The notes under the pieces are model-generated. The model saw only the letters and a list, made by a program, of their open reading frames with translations. It did not search any database and had not been told where the DNA came from. This document shows, one piece after another, positions 25,557 to 35,328 of a DNA stretch of 64,000 nucleotides. The stretch comes from Pseudomonas marincola (GTDB taxonomy: Bacteria; Pseudomonadota; Gammaproteobacteria; Pseudomonadales; Pseudomonadaceae): NCBI RefSeq assembly GCF_900116605.1, contig NZ_FPBC01000001.1, forward strand, positions 186,001 through 250,000, read 5' to 3'. A program made the position numbers and the translations under genes. How positions within the stretch are numbered: position 1 is the stretch's first letter; every line of letters begins with the position of its first letter.

Positions 25557-26738
25557 TCAGGCGACTGCCCCAGAGGCTTTCAGCTCACTGATTTGCGCCT
25601 CGCTGTAACCCAGCGCCTGCAACACCGCCACCGTATGTGCACCAACGGCTGCGCCAATATGGCGCGGCTGCGGCAAGCCGGCTGAGAACTTTATCGGGCA
25701 GGCGATCTGGGTCTGGCTGTGTTCAGCGTCTACTGGCACCTGCACGGTCACTCCGCGCGCCTTGAGCTGCGGATGCTCGACCGCCTCGCTGATTTTGAGC
25801 ATGGGTTCGACGCAGGCGTCGAGTGCCGCAAAGACCTCGCACCACTCGGCAAAGTCACGTTTCTCGAACTCAATCTCAATCGCCCGCTTAAGGTTGGCCT
25901 GATCTTCGGGTTTCGGCGACAAGCCCATGCGCGCCAATTCAGGCTTGCCGATGGCCGCACAGAACTGTTGCATGAACTGCGGTTCCAGACTGCCGACAGA
26001 GAACCAGCGACCATCGCGGCTGCGGTAATAATCGTAGAAACTTCCGCCATTGAGCACCTGATTCTGCATATCCGGCTCGACCCCGGCCGCGAGGAATCCG
26101 GCCCCCGACATACCGTGCAGGCTGAATGAGCAGTCGGTCATGCTGATATCAACATGCTGCCCTTCACCACTGACCTGACGCTGGATGACGGCCGCCAGTA
26201 GTCCCATCACGCCATGCAACGATCCGCCGGCGATATCGGCCAACTGCACACCCAGCGGCAGCGGCCCGCTCTCTTGGCGTCCGGTGTAACTGGCCACACC
26301 AGACAACGCCAGGTAATTGATATCGTGACCGGCGCGCGCCTTGAAAGGGCCGGTTTGACCGTAACCGGTGATCGACACGTAAATCAGCCTGGGGTTGATG
26401 GCTTTAAGCGCCTCATAGCCAAGCCCCAGTTTCTCCATCACACCTGGGCGAAATTGCTCCAGCACAATGTCGTACTCACTCACCAACTGCTTGACCAGTT
26501 CAACCGCCTGCGGCTTTTTCAGATCCAGAGCAATGCTGCGCTTATTGCGATTGAGGTAGGCGTGGCTGGCCGAAACGCCGTCTACGTGCGGCGGCAGAAC
26601 GCGAACTAAATCAGCCCGGGTCGGCGACTCAACACGCAGCACTTCGGCGCCCATATCGGCCAGTAGCAGCGAGGCAAATGGCCCTGGCAGCAGGGTCGAG
26701 AAATCCAGAATTTTCAGTGAAGCCAACGGCCCGTTCAT
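25557..26738 (-). CDS. CaiB/BaiF CoA-transferase family, alpha-methylacyl-CoA racemase-like
   Basis: From ATG 26738 the product is 393 aa. It begins LKILDFSTLLPGPFASLLLADMGAEV-like (class III CoA transferase). Three residues match the catalytic set of alpha-methylacyl-CoA racemases: His138 in AGHDINYL, Asp168 in LADIAGG and Glu252 in VGSLEPQF. This argues for epimerising 2-methylacyl-CoAs, as in branched-chain or sterol side-chain breakdown, rather than CoA transfer. AAGGAAAC precedes this ATG; the frame extends upstream to 26831 without support. The gene stands alone. Confidence 0.88.
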   Translation of the reverse strand: MNGPLASLKILDFSTLLPGPFASLLLADMGAEVLRVESPTRADLVRVLPPHVDGVSASHAYLNRNKRSIALDLKKPQAVELVKQLVSEYDIVLEQFRPGVMEKLGLGYEALKAINPRLIYVSITGYGQTGPFKARAGHDINYLALSGVASYTGRQESGPLPLGVQLADIAGGSLHGVMGLLAAVIQRQVSGEGQHVDISMTDCSFSLHGMSGAGFLAAGVEPDMQNQVLNGGSFYDYYRSRDGRWFSVGSLEPQFMQQFCAAIGKPELARMGLSPKPEDQANLKRAIEIEFEKRDFAEWCEVFAALDACVEPMLKISEAVEHPQLKARGVTVQVPVDAEHSQTQIACPIKFSAGLPQPRHIGAAVGAHTVAVLQALGYSEAQISELKASGAVA

Positions 26739-27157
26739 GGCGTTTCCTTGGTTCTGCCCATACGTTTGCGTACAGGCTGGATAAAGACATCGCGTGCAAT
26801 CCGATAAGGGCAAGGTTGCGTCAGTGTGCAATCGCGCAGCAGCAAATCAACCGCCGATGTAACGACTGACGAGTTCCTCGTGCGGCAAGCCTGCGTTGAA
26901 ACATGCAAACCTTTCAATAGCATCGGTGCGCTCTGCACAGCAGATTAGGCGGCGCAGCGCACTCACTCAATGACTCATCTGCTCAGGCTCGATTGACGCA
27001 TTCGTTCAGGCGATAATGGCCGCCGCGCAATCCAGGCATTGGCGCAGGCGCTGGCTTAATCACCCCGCAATGGTTGAAAATACCCGCCATCGCCCGAACC
27101 CACCGAGTTGCCAGACCGCAGCTCACTGCAAAATTTTACCGACAACGGAGGATCCAT
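26739..27157. other. Divergent intergenic region, 419 bp
   Basis: Holds the promoters of the racemase-like gene and the Gcd-domain gene. I see no clear regulatory box, repeat or small gene in it. Two short ORFs here overlap and look like chance. Confidence 0.5.
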
Positions 27158-27607
27158 ATGCGCTCTGAACGAGCCCCGACCTACAGCCCACTTCCCGCAA
27201 AGCTGGTTGGCGCATTGATGCTGATAGTGGGAATTGTCCTGCCGAGCGCAGGGATTTATCTGGGCTTGCTCGAACAATCGTGGTTCTTTCTGGCACACGC
27301 GTTATTTTTTGTAATCACCAGCGTGCTGCTGTTCAAAACCCATCCGGGCGCTATCGCGGTCTATGCCCTCGGCATGATTATCTGCACCGCTTGGGCCGTT
27401 GCCGAAGTTCACCTTGATCAAATGCGCCTGCTGCCGCGCCTGACCATGTGGTTCGTGTTTGGCCTGATATTGCTGCTGCCCTGGGTGCGTCGCCCGCTGC
27501 ACCCAAAAGTGGCTCCGGTAGCTGTTTTACTGCTGACGCTGGCCGTGGTGACCACCGCAACGGTCGCGGTGCTGAGCCAGCTGTACATGATGAATATTCT
27601 GCCCTGA
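27158..27607 (+). CDS. Stand-alone membrane domain of PQQ glucose/quinate dehydrogenases
   Basis: From ATG 27158 the product is 149 aa with five hydrophobic segments (about 17-38, 44-62, 68-86, 95-110, 120-140). KLVGALMLIVGIVLPSAGIY, then AVAEVHLDQMRLLPRL and GLILLLPWVRRPL, follow the N-terminal quinone-binding membrane domain of Gcd-type PQQ dehydrogenases. The catalytic beta-propeller is absent. The stop is clean, and a 14-bp hairpin follows within 15 bp, so this looks like a complete small gene rather than a fresh truncation. GGAGG at 27147-27151 sets the start. The function is unknown. Confidence 0.8.
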   Translation: MRSERAPTYSPLPAKLVGALMLIVGIVLPSAGIYLGLLEQSWFFLAHALFFVITSVLLFKTHPGAIAVYALGMIICTAWAVAEVHLDQMRLLPRLTMWFVFGLILLLPWVRRPLHPKVAPVAVLLLTLAVVTTATVAVLSQLYMMNILP

Positions 27608-27620
27608 GCCGAACCGCCTG

Positions 27621-27663
27621 TGGCCTATCGTGACTGCGGCTGCCTGCCCGTCACGATAGGCCA
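27621..27663. terminator. 14-bp perfect hairpin after the Gcd-domain gene
   Basis: TGGCCTATCGTGAC (27621-27634) pairs perfectly with GTCACGATAGGCCA (27650-27663) across a 15-nt loop. No T-run follows. Confidence 0.5.
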
Positions 27664-27798
27664 GCAATGGCTGCATTCCCCGCAAAATCCCGCAGCACAC
27701 GCACGCATCCGCCGCAGTTGCCGGCAAATATGCCAACACCCTTGTTGCAAGCACATCCGCATGGCTAAGATCGCAGGGTTTTAACCCGAGATAGGCGA

Positions 27799-28797
27799 AT
27801 GCGCGAGCGCTCCATTGCCAGTCATTTCGTGCGAGCCGCCTTGCGCGGCGCCGAGATGCACGGCCACGATTGCCACCGCTTGCTGCGTCAGTTGAATATT
27901 CAGCCGGCACTGCTTGAGGAGCCGCGTGCGCGATTGGCGCCCGAGCAATTCACCCAATTGATTCGCCTGTTGTGGGAAACCCTCGACGACGAATATCTGG
28001 GCTTTGGCGTACAACGCAGCCGACGCGGCACATTTGCGATGATGTGCCACGCAATCATCAACTGCCGTTCACTGGAAAAAGCGCTCAGCCGGGGGGCATT
28101 GTTTTATGGCTTGTTTGCTGACGCTCCCGCAATCACCTTGAAAATTGTAGGTGACAGCGCCGAGTTGAGTGTGGATGGCAGCCAACTGAATGACCCGGAT
28201 CACTTTCTGCTAGAAAGCCTGCTGGTGATCTGGCATCGGCTGGGCAGCTGGCTGATCGGCCAGCGCATCACACTAGAGCATGTCAGCTTTGCCTACAGCG
28301 AACCCGCACATGCCAGCGAGTACGAGCTGTTATTTCCCTGCCCACGGCAGTTTTCAGCCGCGCAGACCACGCTGCGTTTTCATCGGCGTTACCTGAACAT
28401 GCCGCTGTTGCAGGATGAACGCACCCTCAAGCATTTCCTGCTGCGCTCACCGGCAGACTTGCTCGCCCGCCCGCACGGCGGGCACACATTAGGCAGCCAG
28501 ATTCGGCGCTTGCTCGGCCGCGATTGCACGCAATGGCCCGACCTTGAATGCGTCGCCAAACACCTGCACATGAGCCCGCAAACCCTGCGCCGGCATCTGC
28601 GCGAAGAAGGTTGCAGTTTTCAGGAGCTAAAGGATCAGCTGCGCCGCGACCTGGCGATTTATCACCTCGGGCGCGACGAACTGTCGATTCAGGCCATCGC
28701 CGAGCAGTTGGGTTTTTCCGAACCCTCGGCGTTTCACCGGGCCTTTAAAAAATGGACGGGCCTTACGCCCGGTAACTACCGCGCGCAAGAATCCTGA
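27799..28797 (+). CDS. AraC-family regulator with arabinose-binding-type sensor domain
   Basis: The product is 332 aa. Residues about 20-200 form the Arabinose_bd-type domain (HGHDCHRLLRQLNIQPALLE-like, GYLGFGVQRSRRGTFAMMC-like). The C-terminal double HTH runs from about 235 (DLECVAKHLHMSPQTLRRHL) to IQAIAEQLGFSEPSAFHRAF and KKWTGLTPGNYR. The effector and targets are unknown. It lies 5 bp from the end of the convergent MFS gene, so it does not share a promoter with it. Confidence 0.92.
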   Translation: MRERSIASHFVRAALRGAEMHGHDCHRLLRQLNIQPALLEEPRARLAPEQFTQLIRLLWETLDDEYLGFGVQRSRRGTFAMMCHAIINCRSLEKALSRGALFYGLFADAPAITLKIVGDSAELSVDGSQLNDPDHFLLESLLVIWHRLGSWLIGQRITLEHVSFAYSEPAHASEYELLFPCPRQFSAAQTTLRFHRRYLNMPLLQDERTLKHFLLRSPADLLARPHGGHTLGSQIRRLLGRDCTQWPDLECVAKHLHMSPQTLRRHLREEGCSFQELKDQLRRDLAIYHLGRDELSIQAIAEQLGFSEPSAFHRAFKKWTGLTPGNYRAQES

Positions 28798-28802
28798 GAC
28801 GC

Positions 28803-29990
28803 TTACAAACGTCGTGCGCGCCAAGCGGCGAAGATGAACAAACACGCCAGCACACCAAGCAATGGCAACCAGCCAAAATGCTGCCAAACATAACCGGCCG
28901 CGTAACCCACCACACTCGAGCCCAGATAATAGGCGCACAGATACAGCGCCGAAGCCTGTGCCTTGGCGCCGTTGGCACGCTGACCGACCTGGCCACTGGC
29001 CACTGCATGGGCCGCAAAGAACCCCAACGTAAACAGGCCCAAGCCGATAACCACAGCAAACAGATGGGTAGAGGCGCAGAGCAAGACGCCCACCAGCATG
29101 ATGCCGATGCCACTTTGCAGCACTTGGCGAGCACCGAAACGTGGCACCAGACGCCCTGCCCAACCGGCGCTCAAAATGCCCATCAAGTACACCGTGAAGA
29201 GCATGCCGATAACCGTTGAGGACAGATTGAACGGCGCGCCGGCCAGGCGAAATGCAACGTAATTGAACAGCGCGACAAAGCCGCCCATCAGCAAAAATGC
29301 CAACGAGAACAGGCAGCGTAATTCACGGTTTTGCAGGTGCATGGCAAAGTTGTTGAGCAAGCCGCGAACCGACAATGGCTGCGCGTGGAAATGCCGTGAA
29401 GGCGGCAGCAGCCAGGCAAAGCTGATCAGCGCCAACACACCCAACACACCGATTCCGCCCAGCGCCCAATGCCAGCCACCGAGGTCACTTAACAGACCAG
29501 CCAAGAGCCGCCCCAGCAGACCGCCCAGTGCCGTGCCGCCAATGTACAGCCCCATCGCGGCAGGCAGCGCTTGCGGGTCGAACTCCTCGCCAACATAGGC
29601 CATCGCCAGCGCGGGCAACCCACTCAAAGCCAGGCCGAGCAATGCGCGAAACAGCAACAACAGGTCCCAGCTGGTGACGAATGCGCAGGCAATCCCCAGC
29701 ACACTGGCAATCCCTAATGCGCCCAGCATCACCGGCTTGCGGCCCCAGCTTTCGGCCAGCGCTCCCGACACCAGCAGGCACAGGGCCAAACTCATCGTGG
29801 TCAGCGATAACGCCAGACTGCTGGTGGCAGCCGACACCGCAAACTCTTCAGCCAGCAACGGTAATAACGGCTGCACGCAATAGAGCAATGCGAAGGTCGC
29901 AAATCCTGCACAGAACAGCGCCAGAGTTGCTTGGGTATAGGCGCGGGTTCCTTGTTTCAGGTGGTGTGATTCGGGCATTGACTGATCCAT
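28803..29990 (-). CDS. MFS transporter, YnfM/NepI-like exporter
   Basis: The product is 395 aa with 12 hydrophobic segments. After a short polar head (HHLKQGTRAYTQATLALF), FATFALLYCVQPLLPLLAEEF matches the TM1 pattern of the YnfM-like subgroup (FALLYCVQPLLP). The loop 2-3 motif is LAESWGRKPVMLGALG. This subgroup is usually annotated as drug or metabolite efflux through the inner membrane, proton-coupled. The substrate is unknown. It converges with the AraC gene and is divergent from napE. Confidence 0.9.
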   Translation of the reverse strand: MDQSMPESHHLKQGTRAYTQATLALFCAGFATFALLYCVQPLLPLLAEEFAVSAATSSLALSLTTMSLALCLLVSGALAESWGRKPVMLGALGIASVLGIACAFVTSWDLLLLFRALLGLALSGLPALAMAYVGEEFDPQALPAAMGLYIGGTALGGLLGRLLAGLLSDLGGWHWALGGIGVLGVLALISFAWLLPPSRHFHAQPLSVRGLLNNFAMHLQNRELRCLFSLAFLLMGGFVALFNYVAFRLAGAPFNLSSTVIGMLFTVYLMGILSAGWAGRLVPRFGARQVLQSGIGIMLVGVLLCASTHLFAVVIGLGLFTLGFFAAHAVASGQVGQRANGAKAQASALYLCAYYLGSSVVGYAAGYVWQHFGWLPLLGVLACLFIFAAWRARRL

Positions 29991-30126
29991 TGATAGAGAT
30001 CACTTAGGGCAGGATTCAAGCCGCTAATTATGACCGAAAGTGGCGCGCCAGTGGGCGTCTCAATGGGTCATGGGCAACACAGGAGGTGCAAATAGCCTGC
30101 CCTGTAGCGGGTTTCATGCAGACCGT

Positions 30127-30140
30127 TTGTCGGTGATCAG
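30127..30140 (+). promoter_or_regulatory. Possible Anr/FNR box upstream of napE
   Basis: TTGTC-GGTG-ATCAG matches TTGAT-N4-ATCAA at 7 of 10 specified positions and lies 67 bp before the napE ATG. Oxygen-responsive control of nap would be expected, but the match is imperfect. Confidence 0.35.
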
Positions 30141-30206
30141 ACAGGCCAATCGATTTTTCCAAAGGGGCAACTAAGCTGATAACAACAGCAAACGGAGTCT
30201 GACTAC

Positions 30207-30374
30207 ATGGACCAGACGAATCAAAATAATGCTGACAAAGGCAAAGAAACGCGCCTGTTTCTATTCCTGATTATCTGCCTGTTTCCCGTTCTCGCCGTTG
30301 CCATTGTCGGTGGCTATGGTTTTTTTGTGTGGTTCTTGCAAATGCTCGTGGGGCCTCCCGGTCCGCCCGGTTGA
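30207..30374 (+). CDS. napE: Periplasmic nitrate reductase subunit NapE
   Basis: The product is 55 aa: a polar head MDQTNQNNADKGKETRLF and a single membrane helix (LFLIICLFPVLAVAIVGGYG), then FFVWFLQMLVGPPGPPG. This is the NapE pattern, including the conserved GGYGFxVW turn. GGAG at 30194-30197 serves ATG 30207. It is the first gene of napEDABC, with 39 bp before napD. The role of NapE is undefined; it is an inner-membrane protein. Confidence 0.93.
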   Translation: MDQTNQNNADKGKETRLFLFLIICLFPVLAVAIVGGYGFFVWFLQMLVGPPGPPG

Positions 30375-30413
30375 TAGCAACCGAAAGCGCCCTACACATT
30401 GCGGAGCATATCC

Positions 30414-30674
30414 ATGCAAGAAACCCTGCACATAGCCAGTTTACTGGTGCACGCACGCCCCGAATTATTCGCGCAGGTGAAAGCCAACCTGCGCCTGTTG
30501 TCTGACCTCGAACTGCATCAGGAAAGCCCGCTGGGCAAGCTGGTGGTGGTAATCGAGGCGGAGAATGAAAGCCAGATTCTTAAGCGTATTGATCAAATCA
30601 GTAATTTGCCGGGTGTGCTCAACGCCGCTCTGGTCTATCACGAAATACTCTCCCCGGAAGGAGAATCCCAATGA
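30414..30674 (+). CDS. napD: NapA maturation chaperone NapD
   Basis: From ATG 30414 the product is 86 aa: [19 protein letters not shown], then [20 protein letters not shown] and [12 protein letters not shown]. This ferredoxin-like fold binds the Tat signal of NapA and delays export until the molybdenum cofactor is in place. GCGGAG precedes the ATG; an upstream in-frame start at 30399 is not supported. Its stop overlaps the napA start (ATGA), giving translational coupling with its client. Confidence 0.95.
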   Translation: MQETLHIASLLVHARPELFAQVKANLRLLSDLELHQESPLGKLVVVIEAENESQILKRIDQISNLPGVLNAALVYHEILSPEGESQ

Positions 30675-33175
30675 GCATGACCCGTCGCGAGTTTGCCAAA
30701 GCCCAGGCCGCTGCAATTGCCGCAGCAGCTGCCGGGATGCCGATTGTGACCTCGGCAAGCAATCTGGTTACTGAAGCAGACATGACTACCCTTGACTGGA
30801 ACAAGGCCCCCTGCCGCTTCTGCGGCACCGGGTGCAGCGTGATGGTCGCCACCAAAGACAATCAAGTCGTGGCCACCCACGGTGACGTCAAGGCCGAGGT
30901 CAATCGCGGCCTCAATTGCGTTAAGGGCTACTTCCTGTCGAAGATCATGTACGGCGTCGACCGCCTGACCAAACCGATGCTGCGCATGAGCAACGGCCAG
31001 TACGACAAGCAAGGCGAGTTCGTCGAGATCAGCTGGGACCAGGCTTTTGACATCATGGCCCAGAAGTACAAGGAAACCATCAAGGCCAACGGGCCTGAAT
31101 CGGTCGGCATGTTCGGTTCCGGGCAATGGACGGTGTGGGAAGGCTACGCCGCCAACAAACTGATGAAAGCCGGGTTTCGCAGCAACAACATCGACCCCAA
31201 CGCGCGCCACTGCATGGCCTCGGCAGTTATGGGCTTTATGCGCACCTTCGGCATGGACGAGCCAATGGGGTGTTACGACGACATAGAAGCCACAGACGCC
31301 TTCGTACTGTGGGGCTCGAACATGGCCGAGATGCACCCGATTCTGTGGAGCCGGGTCACTGACCGGCGCCTGAGCCACCCCGAGGTCAAGGTTGCCGTGC
31401 TCTCGACATTCGAGCATCGCAGCTTTGAGCTGGCCGATATTCCGATGGTGTTCACCCCGCAAACGGATTTGCTGATTCTCAACTACATCGCCAATCACAT
31501 CATCGAGTCCGGCGCAGTCAATCAGGACTTTGTCAGCAAGCACACCAAGTTTGCCAAGGGCGCCGACGACATCGGCTACGGCCTGCGCGCCGATAATCCG
31601 CTGGAGATGCAGGCCAAAAACGCCGACAAGGCCAACACCTGGACCGACATCTCGCTTGAGCAGTTCGCCGAATTCGTCAAACCCTACACACTGGACCGCG
31701 CAGCCAAGGAAAGCGGCGTTCCGGCTGAGCGCCTGCGAGCACTGGCCGAGCTATACGCAGACCCAAAACGCAAAGTCGTGTCGTTCTGGACCATGGGTTT
31801 CAACCAGCACACCCGCGGTGTGTGGGCGAATAACATGGTCTACAACATCCACCTGCTCACCGGCAAAATCAGTGAGCCGGGCAACAGCCCATTCTCTCTG
31901 ACCGGCCAACCGTCAGCGTGCGGTACGGCCCGCGAAGTCGGCACCTTCTCCCACCGCCTGCCAGCAGACCTGGTGGTGAATAATCCCAAGCACCGCGAAA
32001 CCGCAGAAAAAATCTGGAAAGTCCCGGCCGGCACCATTCAGGAAAAGCCTGGTTTTCATGCCGTGCAACAGAGCCGCATGCTCAAGGACAACGTGCTCAA
32101 AGTCTATTGGGCAATGGCCAGCAACAACATGCAGGCTGGCCCCAATATCATGCAGGAAACCTTGCCGGGCTGGCGTAATCCCGACGCCTTCGTGGTGGTT
32201 TCCGACCCGTACCCGACTGTGTCAGCGCAGGCAGCCGACTTGATTTTGCCGACCGCCATGTGGGTGGAAAAGGAAGGCGCTTACGGCAACGCCGAACGCC
32301 GCACGCAGTTCTGGCATCAACTGGTTAGCCCGCCCGGCGACGCCAAGTCCGACCTTTGGCAGTTGATGGAGTTTTCCAAGCGCTTCACCACCGATGAAGT
32401 CTGGCCTGCCGAATTGCTGACAAAAGCGCCGGAGCTCAAAGGTAAAACACTGTTCGATGTGCTCTACAAAAACGGCAATGTCGACAAATTCCCCAGTGAA
32501 GACCTGGCCGAAGGTTACCTCAACGATGAGGTCAAGGCGTTTGGCTTCTATGTGCAAAAAGGCCTGTTCGAAGAATACGCCACCTTCGGGCGCGGACACG
32601 GCCACGACCTTGCCCCATTCGATGATTACCACGTCGCACATGGCCTGCGCTGGCCGGTAGTAGATGGCAAAGAGACCCGCTGGCGTTATCGCGAGGGGCT
32701 GGACCCCTATGTCGAGAAAGGCAGCGAGGTGCAGTTTTATGGCAATGCCGACAACAAGGCGATCATTTTCGCCCTGCCATACGAGCCCGCGGCCGAGTCT
32801 CCGGACGAGGAATATCCATTCTGGTTATGCACCGGTCGGGTGCTTGAGCATTGGCACACCGGCAGCATGACCCAGCGCGTGCCGGAACTGCACAAGGCCG
32901 TACCGGACGCCGTGGTGTATATGCACCCCGAAGATGCCAAGGCGATGAATGCCCGACGCGGCAGCGAGGTCAAGGTCATCAGCCGGCGTGGTGAAACACG
33001 TGCCCGGATTGAAACACGCGGGCGCAACAAACCGCCTCAGGGTCTGGTTTTCGTGCCGTTCTTCGACGCCAGAAAACTGATCAACAAAGTCACCCTGGAT
33101 GCCACCGACCCGATCTCCAAGCAAACCGACTACAAGAAGTGTGCGGTGAAGATCGAACTGGTCAAAATGGCCTGA
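30671..33175 (+). CDS. napA: Periplasmic nitrate reductase catalytic subunit NapA
   Basis: The product is 834 aa. The N-terminal Tat signal is [12 protein letters not shown], followed by an Ala-rich stretch cleaved around residues 28-31. The [4Fe-4S] ligands are C48, C51, C55 and C83 (CRFCGTGC, then LNCVKG). Cys181 in [10 protein letters not shown] is the molybdenum ligand, and the C-terminal half binds the two MGD moieties. The enzyme reduces nitrate to nitrite in the periplasm, taking electrons from NapB/NapC. In many Pseudomonas relatives nap is linked to redox balancing or aerobic denitrification. No napF, narG or nir genes are in the window. Confidence 0.98.
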   Translation: MSMTRREFAKAQAAAIAAAAAGMPIVTSASNLVTEADMTTLDWNKAPCRFCGTGCSVMVATKDNQVVATHGDVKAEVNRGLNCVKGYFLSKIMYGVDRLTKPMLRMSNGQYDKQGEFVEISWDQAFDIMAQKYKETIKANGPESVGMFGSGQWTVWEGYAANKLMKAGFRSNNIDPNARHCMASAVMGFMRTFGMDEPMGCYDDIEATDAFVLWGSNMAEMHPILWSRVTDRRLSHPEVKVAVLSTFEHRSFELADIPMVFTPQTDLLILNYIANHIIESGAVNQDFVSKHTKFAKGADDIGYGLRADNPLEMQAKNADKANTWTDISLEQFAEFVKPYTLDRAAKESGVPAERLRALAELYADPKRKVVSFWTMGFNQHTRGVWANNMVYNIHLLTGKISEPGNSPFSLTGQPSACGTAREVGTFSHRLPADLVVNNPKHRETAEKIWKVPAGTIQEKPGFHAVQQSRMLKDNVLKVYWAMASNNMQAGPNIMQETLPGWRNPDAFVVVSDPYPTVSAQAADLILPTAMWVEKEGAYGNAERRTQFWHQLVSPPGDAKSDLWQLMEFSKRFTTDEVWPAELLTKAPELKGKTLFDVLYKNGNVDKFPSEDLAEGYLNDEVKAFGFYVQKGLFEEYATFGRGHGHDLAPFDDYHVAHGLRWPVVDGKETRWRYREGLDPYVEKGSEVQFYGNADNKAIIFALPYEPAAESPDEEYPFWLCTGRVLEHWHTGSMTQRVPELHKAVPDAVVYMHPEDAKAMNARRGSEVKVISRRGETRARIETRGRNKPPQGLVFVPFFDARKLINKVTLDATDPISKQTDYKKCAVKIELVKMA

Positions 33176-33186
33176 GGAATTCAGTC

Positions 33187-33675
33187 ATGAGTTATCGCCT
33201 ACTGCCGTTGATGCTACTCGCCGTGTTCGGCCTGGCTGTTGCCAGCGACCTCAACTACCCACTCGATGCGCCGGCGCCGGATAGCCGGCGCGCCGGTGGC
33301 ACCATCAGCGAAAGCCTGCCTGCGCCCGAACTGAGTGTGACCGAAAACAAAGACCTCAAACGCGAACGCAATTACCCCGAGCAGCCGCCGACCATTCCGC
33401 ACAGTATTCGTGGCTATCACCTCGATAAAAACAGCAACAAGTGCCTGAGCTGCCACAGCCGCGCCAACAGCGAGCGCAGCCAGGCGCCGATGATTAGCAT
33501 CACGCACTACATGGACCGCGACGGTCAGCCACTGGCGGCGGTATCGCCACGGCGCTACTTCTGCAATCAGTGCCATGTCACGCAAAAGAATGCCCCGACC
33601 CTGGTCGAGAATAATTTCGAAACCATCGACCAGTTACTGGAAAAGCAAGCCGCTGAAGCGGCGAAGAAACCCTAA
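33187..33675 (+). CDS. napB: Diheme cytochrome c NapB
   Basis: From ATG 33187 the precursor is 162 aa with a signal peptide ([20 protein letters not shown]). It has two heme-binding sites, C86-L-S-C-H90 and C126-N-Q-C-H130. The segments [11 protein letters not shown] and [12 protein letters not shown] carry the likely axial histidines. NapB passes electrons from NapC to NapA in the periplasm. GAGGAATTCAGTC precedes this ATG; the frame is open back to 33139, inside napA, but that start has no signal peptide. Confidence 0.96.
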   Translation: MSYRLLPLMLLAVFGLAVASDLNYPLDAPAPDSRRAGGTISESLPAPELSVTENKDLKRERNYPEQPPTIPHSIRGYHLDKNSNKCLSCHSRANSERSQAPMISITHYMDRDGQPLAAVSPRRYFCNQCHVTQKNAPTLVENNFETIDQLLEKQAAEAAKKP

Positions 33676-33686
33676 GGAGAGGCGTC

Positions 33687-34283
33687 ATGAAAGCATTGCT
33701 CGCCTTACTCAAGGATTATTGGGGCGTACTGCGTCGGCCCAGCGTGCACTACAGCCTGGGATTTTTGACCCTGGTCGGTTTTATTTCCGGGATTATTTTC
33801 TGGGGCGGATTCAACACGGCGCTGGAGGTGACCAACACCGAGGAATTCTGCACCTCCTGCCATGAAATGCGCGACAACGTGTTTGTTGAACTCAAGGACA
33901 CCATTCACTACAGCAACCGCTCAGGCGTGCGCGCCACCTGCCCGGACTGCCACGTGCCGCATAAATGGACTGACAAGATCGCACGCAAGATGCAGGCTTC
34001 CAAAGAGGTCTGGGGCAAGATTTTCGGCACCATCAACACCCGCGAGAAGTTTCTGGCTCACCGCCGCGAATTGGCCGAGCACGAATGGAAACGGCTCAAG
34101 GCGAATGACTCGCTGGAATGCCGCAATTGCCACAACTTCGATTACATGGACTTTACCAAACAGGGTAAACGCGCCACGCAAATGCACTCAACCGCACTGG
34201 CCAGTGGCGAGGCAACCTGTATTGATTGCCACAAGGGCATCGCCCACAAACTGCCAGACATGAGTGGCGTGCCTGGCTGGTAA
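33687..34283 (+). CDS. napC: Tetraheme quinol dehydrogenase NapC
   Basis: The product is 198 aa. One N-terminal membrane anchor (about 23-43) is followed by four CxxCH motifs: CTSCH (55-59), CPDCH (85-89), CRNCH (145-149) and CIDCH (178-182). This is the NapC/NirT family, which oxidises ubiquinol or menaquinol and feeds NapB. AAGGAGAGGCGTC is a strong ribosome binding site, 11 bp after napB. It is the last gene of the nap operon; a large hairpin follows. Confidence 0.96.
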   Translation: MKALLALLKDYWGVLRRPSVHYSLGFLTLVGFISGIIFWGGFNTALEVTNTEEFCTSCHEMRDNVFVELKDTIHYSNRSGVRATCPDCHVPHKWTDKIARKMQASKEVWGKIFGTINTREKFLAHRRELAEHEWKRLKANDSLECRNCHNFDYMDFTKQGKRATQMHSTALASGEATCIDCHKGIAHKLPDMSGVPGW

Positions 34284-34329
34284 ATTCAGCGACACTGGTT
34301 CTTTACAGGATTGAATTTGCCGTGTGAAA

Positions 34330-34374
34330 GTCCTTATGCCGCTGTGCAATATCTGCAGGCTGCGGCATAAGGAC
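34330..34374 (+). promoter_or_regulatory. 13-bp perfect hairpin that hides the EamA ribosome site
   Basis: GTCCTTATGCCGC (34330-34342) pairs perfectly with GCGGCATAAGGAC (34362-34374) across a 19-nt loop. The AAGGA that should serve the TTG start at 34382 lies in the right arm. The structure could terminate napEDABC (no T-run, though) or control translation of the transporter. Confidence 0.5.
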
Positions 34375-34381
34375 GTTTACG

Positions 34382-35227
34382 TTGGACATCTGGGTCTTCC
34401 TCGCCGTTATTCTCGCAGCCGCCTTGCACGCTGGCTGGAACGCACTGCTTAAAATCGGCCTCGACCGCTACCTGACCGCCTCGCTGATTCAGATAAGCGC
34501 GGGCATCGCGGCGTTGCTGGCAGCGCCATTCGTGGCCTTCCCGTCGAGCGCCGCGTGGCCGTGGATCGGCCTGTCAGCGTTGCTGCACATCGGCTACAAC
34601 CGGTTTTTATCCTCGGCCTACCAACACGGCGATCTGGGCCAGGTCTACCCGATAGCCCGAGGCAGCTCGCCGCTGATTGTCGCTGCTCTATCGGTATTTT
34701 TGCTTCACGATCACCTCAGCAGCGGCCAATTGCTGGGCTTGCTGATTCTGGTCGCCAGCATCTGGCTGATGGCCTTTTATGGCGGCAACCGCCACGCTCC
34801 GATGAATCGGCCACTGCTGATCAACGCACTGCTCACGGCGGCCTGCATCGCCGGCTACACCTTAAGCGATGCAGCGGGCGCGCGACTTAATCAGGATGCA
34901 TTGTCCTATTCGATCTGGCTGTTCATCACCAACGGCGTGGTCACCGCACTGGTGCTGGCCCTGTTGCGCGGCCCAAAAGTGTTTCTCGCATTGCGCGGCC
35001 ATTGGCGTGACGGTTTTATCGGCGGCGTCATGTCGATGCTGGCTTACAGCATTGTGATCTGGGCCATGACACAGGCGCCCGTGGCGCTGGTGTCGGCCAT
35101 GCGCGAAACCAGCGTGGTATTTGCCCTGCTCATCGGCTGGCTATTACTCAAGGAAACGCTGCCGATTCGACGCCTCTTCGCCTGTGGCGCGATCATGGCC
35201 GGGGTCATGCTGATGAAGGTGTTCTGA
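34382..35227 (+). CDS. EamA/DMT-family transporter
   Basis: The product is 281 aa with ten hydrophobic segments in two EamA repeats. It starts MDIWVFLAVILAAALHAGWN, with GQVYPIARGSSPLIVAALS in repeat 1 and APVALVSAMRETSVVFALLI in repeat 2, a well-known DMT signature. It is probably a metabolite or amino acid exporter; the substrate is unknown. The only plausible start is TTG 34382, whose AAGGA ribosome site is buried in the hairpin upstream, so expression may be restrained. The location just after nap is probably incidental. Confidence 0.87.
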   Translation: MDIWVFLAVILAAALHAGWNALLKIGLDRYLTASLIQISAGIAALLAAPFVAFPSSAAWPWIGLSALLHIGYNRFLSSAYQHGDLGQVYPIARGSSPLIVAALSVFLLHDHLSSGQLLGLLILVASIWLMAFYGGNRHAPMNRPLLINALLTAACIAGYTLSDAAGARLNQDALSYSIWLFITNGVVTALVLALLRGPKVFLALRGHWRDGFIGGVMSMLAYSIVIWAMTQAPVALVSAMRETSVVFALLIGWLLLKETLPIRRLFACGAIMAGVMLMKVF

Positions 35228-35328
35228 GTCATTTGCCCGTTGAACCATTTGTTCTGTCGCGTCAGGCCAATCTGGCCAACTAGGCCCTGTAAACCCTACT
35301 TAAGCGACTGGCTTAGCCCGCCTGCGCC

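Noticed and set aside
30638..31543. 301-aa antisense ORF in napA
   Set aside because: It is a shadow of the strongly coding napA frame caused by high third-position GC.
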